Positions 1 through 64,000 of a stretch of 64,000 nt of DNA are shown one piece after another. The position numbers and the translations under genes are program-made. Each line of letters opens with the position of its first letter. The stretch's first letter is position 1. The notes below the pieces were generated by a model. It saw only the letters and a program-made list of their open reading frames with translations, was not told the origin of the DNA and searched no databases. The stretch is from Paulinella micropora (taxonomy: Eukaryota; Cercozoa; Imbricatea; Euglyphida), in the NCBI GenBank assembly GCA_009731375.1, contig BJOX01000001.1, forward strand, positions 1,866,593 to 1,930,592, in the 5' to 3' direction.

Positions 1-57052
<57,052 letters not shown>

Positions 57053-57063
57053 CTGCAAAAAAG

Positions 57064-57430
57064 CGCAGCCAGAAACACAAATCAAGACATCGACAACTAC
57101 GATGGCAGGCTAAGACAGCGAAACTTTCGCGGTATTTCCGGTGACTTCCCGTAAACTTGCCGCATTTTCGCGCAAATTTTAGCGGTGATTTCCCGGAAAC
57201 TCGCCGCAGCCAGAAACACAAATAAAGACATCGACAAGTACGATGGCAGGCTAAGACAGCGAAACTTTCGCGGTATTTGCGGTGATTTCCCGTAAACTTG
57301 CCGCATTTTCGCGCAAATTTTGCGTACTAGCGGTGATTTCCCGTAAACTTGCCGCGAAAATTTTCGCGAAAATTTCGCGGTAGTAGCGGGTGATTTCCCG
57401 GAAACTCGCCGAATTGTCACATATTTTGGG
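57064..57430. repeat. Two 140-bp tandem units upstream of E1
   Basis: Units starting about 57,067 and 57,207 share AGCCAGAAACACAAAT and a TTTCGCG/CGCGAAA-rich core; the tail at 57,320-57,410 repeats that core in short palindromes. A promoter could lie here but no motif identifies it. Confidence 0.8.
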
Positions 57431-57700
57431 AACCATTCTACACTAGCCCCAAGTTGTGGGCTTCGGGTGCTGGCCTGGGGTGCATCTCTCGCCGACACAA
57501 ACTCGAATTTTTGGATGGATGGATAGATGGATGGATGGATGGATGGATGGATTGATGGATGGATTGATGGATGGATTGATGGATGGATTGATGGATGCGT
57601 GCGTACGCCTGTAAAGATTGTTGTATCCATATATTGTGACACAGGCCAAGCATAGACAGGCAGGCAGGAGGGAATGAGGAAATATGATGATGATATAATG

Positions 57701-58132
<432 letters not shown>

Positions 58133-58152
58133 ATTAATTAATTAATAATAAT

Positions 58153-58419
58153 AGTGCTTCTCTGTCAATGGCTGATGCATTTCTGCACATGCGCCTCCAT
58201 CGTCTCACCCGTGAGAGGAGTACGAAGAATTGACGATAAGCTCTAATGACACCCCCGCAAGGGCAGTTCCAACACTTCCAGACGGGCCGGTATGTTCAAT
58301 GAAAATACTGGTCCAGACGGATCGGTATGTTCAATGAAAATACTGGTGGCACCGACGGGAATCGAACTGGCGACAGGGCCCAGATGGTAGAACTTGACCA
58401 CTGGGCTATCACGGTGTCC

Positions 58420-58420
<1 letters not shown>
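58153..58420 (-). mobile_element. tRNA-derived SINE, copy 1
   Basis: On the minus strand the 5' end holds a TAGCCCAGTGG A box and a GTTCGATTC B box with tRNA-like spacing and a GTGCCACCA-like end. A body follows with a ~33-bp internal duplication, then an (ATT)n tail. The acceptor stem is imperfect, so it is not a working tRNA. Confidence 0.7.
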
Positions 58421-58483
<63 letters not shown>

Positions 58484-58673
58484 GTGTATCTCCTGCCAAT
58501 TGCTGAGCCAAAAGGCCATGTGCATCCAGTCCTCCATTCCATGAGNNNNNNNNNNNNNNNNNNNNNNNNNNNNNNNNNNNNNNNNNNNNNNNNNNNNNNN
58601 NNNNNNNNNNNNNNNNNNNNNNNNNNNNNNNNNNNNNNNNNNNNNNNNNNNNNNNNNNNNNNNNNNNNNNNNN

Positions 58674-58710
<37 letters not shown>

Positions 58711-58851
58711 TGCTTCCTCTAAGGCATACTGATGCAGCTGATGGCACGATCCGTTTCCGGACATGAGCCTCCATGCCCTTGTTCGAGGTGCTCCATCCCC
58801 ACCTAGTCAGTCTCTCGACTGATCACAGTTTAACGCCGTGAGGCCATTGGG

Positions 58852-58910
<59 letters not shown>

Positions 58911-58968
58911 TAATAATAACAACAACAACGACAACAACAACAACAATAATAATAATAATAATAATAAT
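58674..58968. repeat. (AAT)n with a further ~145-bp block
   Basis: Unique block at about 58,709-58,855 between (AAT)n and an AAT/AAC tract; origin not recognised. Confidence 0.6.
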
Positions 58969-59235
58969 AGTGCTTCTCTGTCAATGGCTGATGCATTTCT
59001 GCACATGCGCCTCCATCGTCTCACCCGTGAGGGGAGTACGAAGAATTGACGATAAGCTCTAATGACACCCCCGCAAGGGCAGTTCCAACACTTCCAGACG
59101 GGCCGGTATGTTCAATGAAAATACTGGTCCAGACGGATCGGTATGTTCAATGAAAATACTGGTGGCACCGACGGGAATCGAACTGGCGACAGGGCCCAGA
59201 TGGTAGAACTTGACCACTGGGCTATCACGGTGTCC

Positions 59236-59236
<1 letters not shown>
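58969..59236 (-). mobile_element. tRNA-derived SINE, copy 2
   Basis: Same 268-bp unit, strand and AAT-rich tail; differs from copy 1 at about one position by eye. Confidence 0.7.
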
Positions 59237-59283
<47 letters not shown>

Positions 59284-59464
59284 TATGTATGTATCGTCTG
59301 CCAATTGCTGAGCCAAAAGGCCATGTGCATCCAGTCCTCCACTCCATAAGGAAAGTCTCCACACCAATCGGTGGAATAAAGGAAGTGACGGCATAGAACA
59401 TTACTCTAGGAGCTTTATACCAATCAGCCCATGGAAAGGGACCGATGGCCTATGTACTCCCTAA

Positions 59465-59779
59465 ATAATGATAATAGTAATGATAATAATAATAATAAGG
59501 GGCTGCACCAACACCTGAAAGGATGGTTTGCGGTGCGCAAATTCGCGCAACCCCCCCCCCCCAAATCTACCCTCTCCCCCCTTCTCCCAAGGTCGATTTT
59601 CCTCTCATTCTCACATGCACACTTTATAGCCCTGGAGCAATCTCAGCCATGTATTTGGTATTACTTTGTCATTACATTCAAATTTAATGATTTCAACTAT
59701 ATTCCTAAAAAAGAGCTCGTGACACGCTTGCGAATTCACAAAGAATCAGCCTCTAACCCCCTCTAGCACAACTCTTAGA
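59465..59779. other. Unassigned sequence
   Basis: Contains a C homopolymer at 59,551-59,563 and AT-rich unique sequence. No gene, repeat or motif recognised. Confidence 0.6.
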
Positions 59780-60150
59780 GCCTTACCCGGCATAAACACT
59801 GCTGGCACAACTCTAGAGCCTTGGAGCATTCTCAGCCATTCATTTTGGTGCCGGCAAATTTGCTTCGGGTACGTACAATTACAGGGCTTGGGCTCCCGGG
59901 GGAAGGGCCCCCTGACCGACACTTTCAACAATCGACAGGCTACGTTCAATTGCCGGAGGTAACCGGCATAAACCCTTCTGGCACAACTCTTAGAGCCTTG
60001 GAGCATTCTCAGCCGTTCATTTTGGTGCCGGCTAATTTGTCGTGGGGTACGTACAATTGCAGGGCTGGGGTTCCCGGGGGTAGGGCCACCCGGACCCCCC
60101 CCTCCCCGTCGACAGGGTACATTCCGTTGCCGGAGGTACCGGCAAGTACT
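59780..60150. repeat. Two tandem ~185-bp units
   Basis: Units at about 59,783-59,966 and 59,967-60,150 share GGCACAACTCT, GAGCATTCTCAGCC and GGGTACGTACAATT. Function unknown. Confidence 0.75.
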
Positions 60151-60490
60151 CCCAAAAAACAAGGAATTTTGGCATTCAGGACACTCCCCTAACGCAAATA
60201 TTTGCGTGAATTCCAAAAAATTATATCAGGGTCAACATCGAGTCTGCGGCTAGCCACCCTGCAATATGAGCTCCGAACTCCTCCTGGTTCCCACAAACCA
60301 TGATTTATAGGGACAGGGTGTGCAGAAAATCGGCCAAAAGAACAAGGAATTTCGGCATTCAGGACACTCTTCTAACGCAAATTTGCATGAATTCCAAAAA
60401 ATCACACCAGCATCAACACTGGGCTAGCCACCCTGCAAATATGAGTTCCCAACCTGGTTACCACAAACCATGATTTATGGGGACAGGGGT
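60151..60490. repeat. Two tandem copies of the E14-E15 intron repeat
   Basis: Each has AAGGAATTT..GGCATTCAGGACACT and ACAAACCATGATTTAT. The match to 46,959-47,176 is clear by eye. Confidence 0.75.
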
Positions 60491-60915
60491 GCGAAATTGC
60501 CCTTGTGGGGGGGGGGGGGGGGGGGGGACACAATTTTCATTTNNNNNNNNNNNNNNNNNNNNNNNNNNNNNNNNNNNNNNNNNNNNNNNNNNNNNNNNNN
60601 NNNNNNNNNNNNNNNNNNNNNNNNNNNNNNNNNNNNNNNNNNNNNNNNNNNNNNNNNNNNNNNNNNNNNNNNNNNNNNNNNNNNNNNNNNNNNNNNNNNN
60701 NNNNNNNNNNNNNNNNNNNNNNNNNNNNNNNNNNNNNNNNNNNNNNNNNNNNNNNNNNNNNNNNNNNNNNNNNNNNNNNNNNNNNNNNNNNNNNNNNNNN
60801 NNNNNNNNNNNNNNNNNNNNNNNNNNNNNNNNNNNNNNNNNNNNNNNNNNNNNNNNNNNNNNNNNNNNNNNNNNNNNNNNNNNNNNNNNNNNNNNNNNNN
60901 NNNNNNNNNNNNNNN

Positions 60916-61484
<569 letters not shown>

Positions 61485-61584
61485 TTGTTACCTTGGCGCG
61501 GAAGTTTAGCATCGCCAGGCATAACTGCATAAAAATATACATACATACATAAATACAGAATATACGTATGTATGTATGTATGTA

Positions 61585-62773
61585 AGGGGTGGTTGGAAAG
61601 TTTCTGTGCATAGATCAACCCTATCTTTCCTTGAGCTAGCTCTGTCACCTGTAGCCCAGGTTATATGCACAGCAAGTACAGCACCACAGATGTGTTTCCC
61701 TCAACCGCACCTGCCCACTCGCTTTCCCTGGCGAGAGTTTGAAAAAGTTAGAAAGCTGTCAAGAATCGGATCTGACAAAAGGCCCGACTTTGACACTTTT
61801 TCAACTTTTCTGAAGTCTCTCCAGCAAGAGCGGGTGGGGAGGTGTGATTGAGGAAAACACATCTGTGGGTGTCATGCATGCTGTACATGTCAGCTGGCGC
61901 TTGCTCAGGGAAAGATATGGTGAAAGTGTGTGTTCATCCAGGATGGTCCGACGAAGGACCTCCCTCAGGGACCAGGAGGCTATCTCCCTGAGCAAGCGCT
62001 GCAATATATGGCGCAGCTTATATGCACAGCACGCTTAATGCCTAGAGATGTGTGCCCCGCAATGACACCCTCCCACTCGCTCTCCCTGGCAAGAATTCGA
62101 AAAGTTTGAAAAGGGTTCAAAATCGGCACAAAGGACCACCCTCGGGACACCCTCGGGACAAGGAGGTTATCTTTCCCTGAGCAAGCGCTGCACCTCTAGT
62201 TCAGCTTACACGCACAGCACGCTTAACGCCTACAGATCGCAGTCATACCTCTCCACTCGCTCTCCTTGGCAAGATTCTAGAAAAGTTTGAAAAAGGTCCA
62301 AAGTCGGTGAGACAAAGGACCACCCTCGGGACAAGGCCAAGTTTCCTCCAAGTCTACGATCCAGCACGTATGGGGCCACATGGATATGTCAACGGCCCAA
62401 CGACCATGCCTGCATTGAAGCGCCGACTGCTCAAAATCTGGCAAGAGGTGGACATGAAGATGGTGGAGAAGATGGTGGAAGCTCAAGACCGCAGCACCCC
62501 AACACTGCAGCGGCAAGATAGAATTGCTCGGGCGTAGAAGAAGGAAGTAATTATAAGTAAAACCCTGCAGTCCCAACATGTTGTCAGATCCGATTCTTGA
62601 CAACATTCTAACTTTTTCAAACTTTGGTAGGGAAAGCGATTGAGCAGGTTCGGTTGAGGGACACACATCTGTGGTTGCTGTACTTGCTGAGCATATAACC
62701 TGGGCTACAGGCTACAGCGCTAGCTCAGGGAAAGATAGGGTTGATGTATGCACAGAAACTTTTAAGCACCCCT
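61585..62773. mobile_element. Inverted-repeat DNA transposon, TA target site
   Basis: Ends AGGGGTG and CACCCCT, each next to TA inside (TATG)n. Terminal inverted repeats of ~195 bp (61,585-61,780 and 62,578-62,773) match at nearly nine in ten positions by eye. The interior carries further GAGCAAGCGCTG-type repeats. TA flanks and the transposase remnant point to Tc1/mariner-like origin. Confidence 0.8.
62307..62537 (+). pseudogene. Transposase C-terminal remnant (Tc1/mariner-like)
   Basis: MPALKRRLLKIWQEVDMKMV then EKMVEAQ resembles the last helices of Tc1-type transposases (LK-RL...W..I....I..LV). Only this end is present; no DDE/D catalytic region is seen. Similarity judged by eye. Confidence 0.45.
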
Positions 62774-63160
62774 TATGTATGTATGTATGTATGTATGTAT
62801 GTATGTATGTACGTACGTACGCACGTACGTACGTATGTACGTACGTACGTACGTATGTATGTACGTATGTATGTATGTATGTATGTATGTATGTATGTAT
62901 GTATGTATTTTATGCATTTTTATGTACATTATGCATGCATGTATGTATGTATGTATGTATTGTATGTATTGTATGTATTGTATGTATTATATGTATTGTA
63001 TGTATTGCAGTATTGTATGTATGGTGTGTATGTATCTATGTATGTATGTATGCATGCATGCATGCATGTATGTATGTATGTATGTATGTATGTATGTATG
63101 TATGTATGTATATATGTGTGTGTGTATGTATGTATGTATGTATGTATGTATGTATGTGTG

Positions 63161-63192
<32 letters not shown>

Positions 63193-63300
63193 TGTATGCA
63201 TGTATGTATGTATGTATGCATGTATGTACGTACATACGTAGTATTTATGAATGTATGTATGTATGTATGTATGTATGTATGCATGTATGTATCTATGTAT
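62774..63300. repeat. (TATG)n tract with TACG variants
   Basis: Simple repeat right of the transposon, in register with the tract on its left. Confidence 0.9.
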
Positions 63301-63409
63301 GGAATGTTGAAAAACGAGAAAAAAGTGGGAGGCGAAAAACATGCAGGAGAAGGACCACACGGCAGAAAGGAAGAAAGGACGAAAACACCAGCACAACAAC
63401 AAGAGAATA

Positions 63410-64000
<591 letters not shown>

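Noticed and set aside
58345-58420. A functional tRNA gene
   Set aside because: Acceptor-stem pairing is broken, and the sequence is the head of a longer repeated unit with an (ATT)n tail.
63300-63409. An exon of a neighbouring gene in the unique A-rich stretch
   Set aside because: The stretch is short and flanked by simple repeats, with no recognisable motif or supported splice sites.

Overview
This is nuclear DNA from an intron-rich eukaryote. The introns are GT-AG, the exons are GC-rich, and there is one non-LTR retrotransposon, SINE-like repeats and very large amounts of microsatellite. The taxon cannot be fixed from the window; a protist or alga is a guess, helped only by a degenerate TTTAGGG/TTAGGG tract at 11.95-12.03 kb.

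Positions 1 to about 57,050 read as one minus-strand gene for a giant SEN1/senataxin-type superfamily 1B helicase. I could trace 62 exons (E1-E62, in transcript order) in which every junction keeps reading phase, with one ambiguous donor (E32). They give about 11.9 kb of coding sequence, roughly 3,950 residues, open past the left edge; the first codon was not found. The order is an N-terminal helical region (E1-E8, 57.05-50.1 kb), acidic and Ser-rich linkers (E9-E36, 49.4-20.9 kb), the helicase core (E37-E62, 19.7-0.7 kb) and a Ser/Thr/Pro-rich tail (about 0.7-0 kb). All core motifs are legible: [49 protein letters not shown] and NVALTRAR.

About four fifths of the gene is intron, made mostly of (GATA/TATC)n, (TATG/CATA)n, (GTAG)n, (ATTC)n, (TCAA)n and (TATATG)n. 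Many exons are echoed in the neighbouring introns. Partial copies that keep the acceptor lie upstream of the real exon, and partial copies that keep the donor lie downstream, each embedded in the microsatellite. Some echoes are whole in-frame exons, some are inverted, and two overlapping half-exons (E42/E43) look like a new intron caught inside an exon.

Mobile DNA inside the gene comprises a 3.9-kb retrotransposon with an R2/NeSL-like restriction-type endonuclease (31.9-35.8 kb), six loci of a ~546-bp repeat, and two copies of a ~400-bp repeat. All nine loci abut (TATC)n in the same relative orientation, which suggests the microsatellite is their target or tail. From 57 to 64 kb there is no convincing gene: two tRNA-derived SINE copies with (AAT)n tails, other interspersed repeats, a 1.19-kb TA-flanked inverted-repeat transposon with a Tc1/mariner-like transposase remnant, and long AAT, GA, TATG and ACT arrays. 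Seven runs of N interrupt the window.
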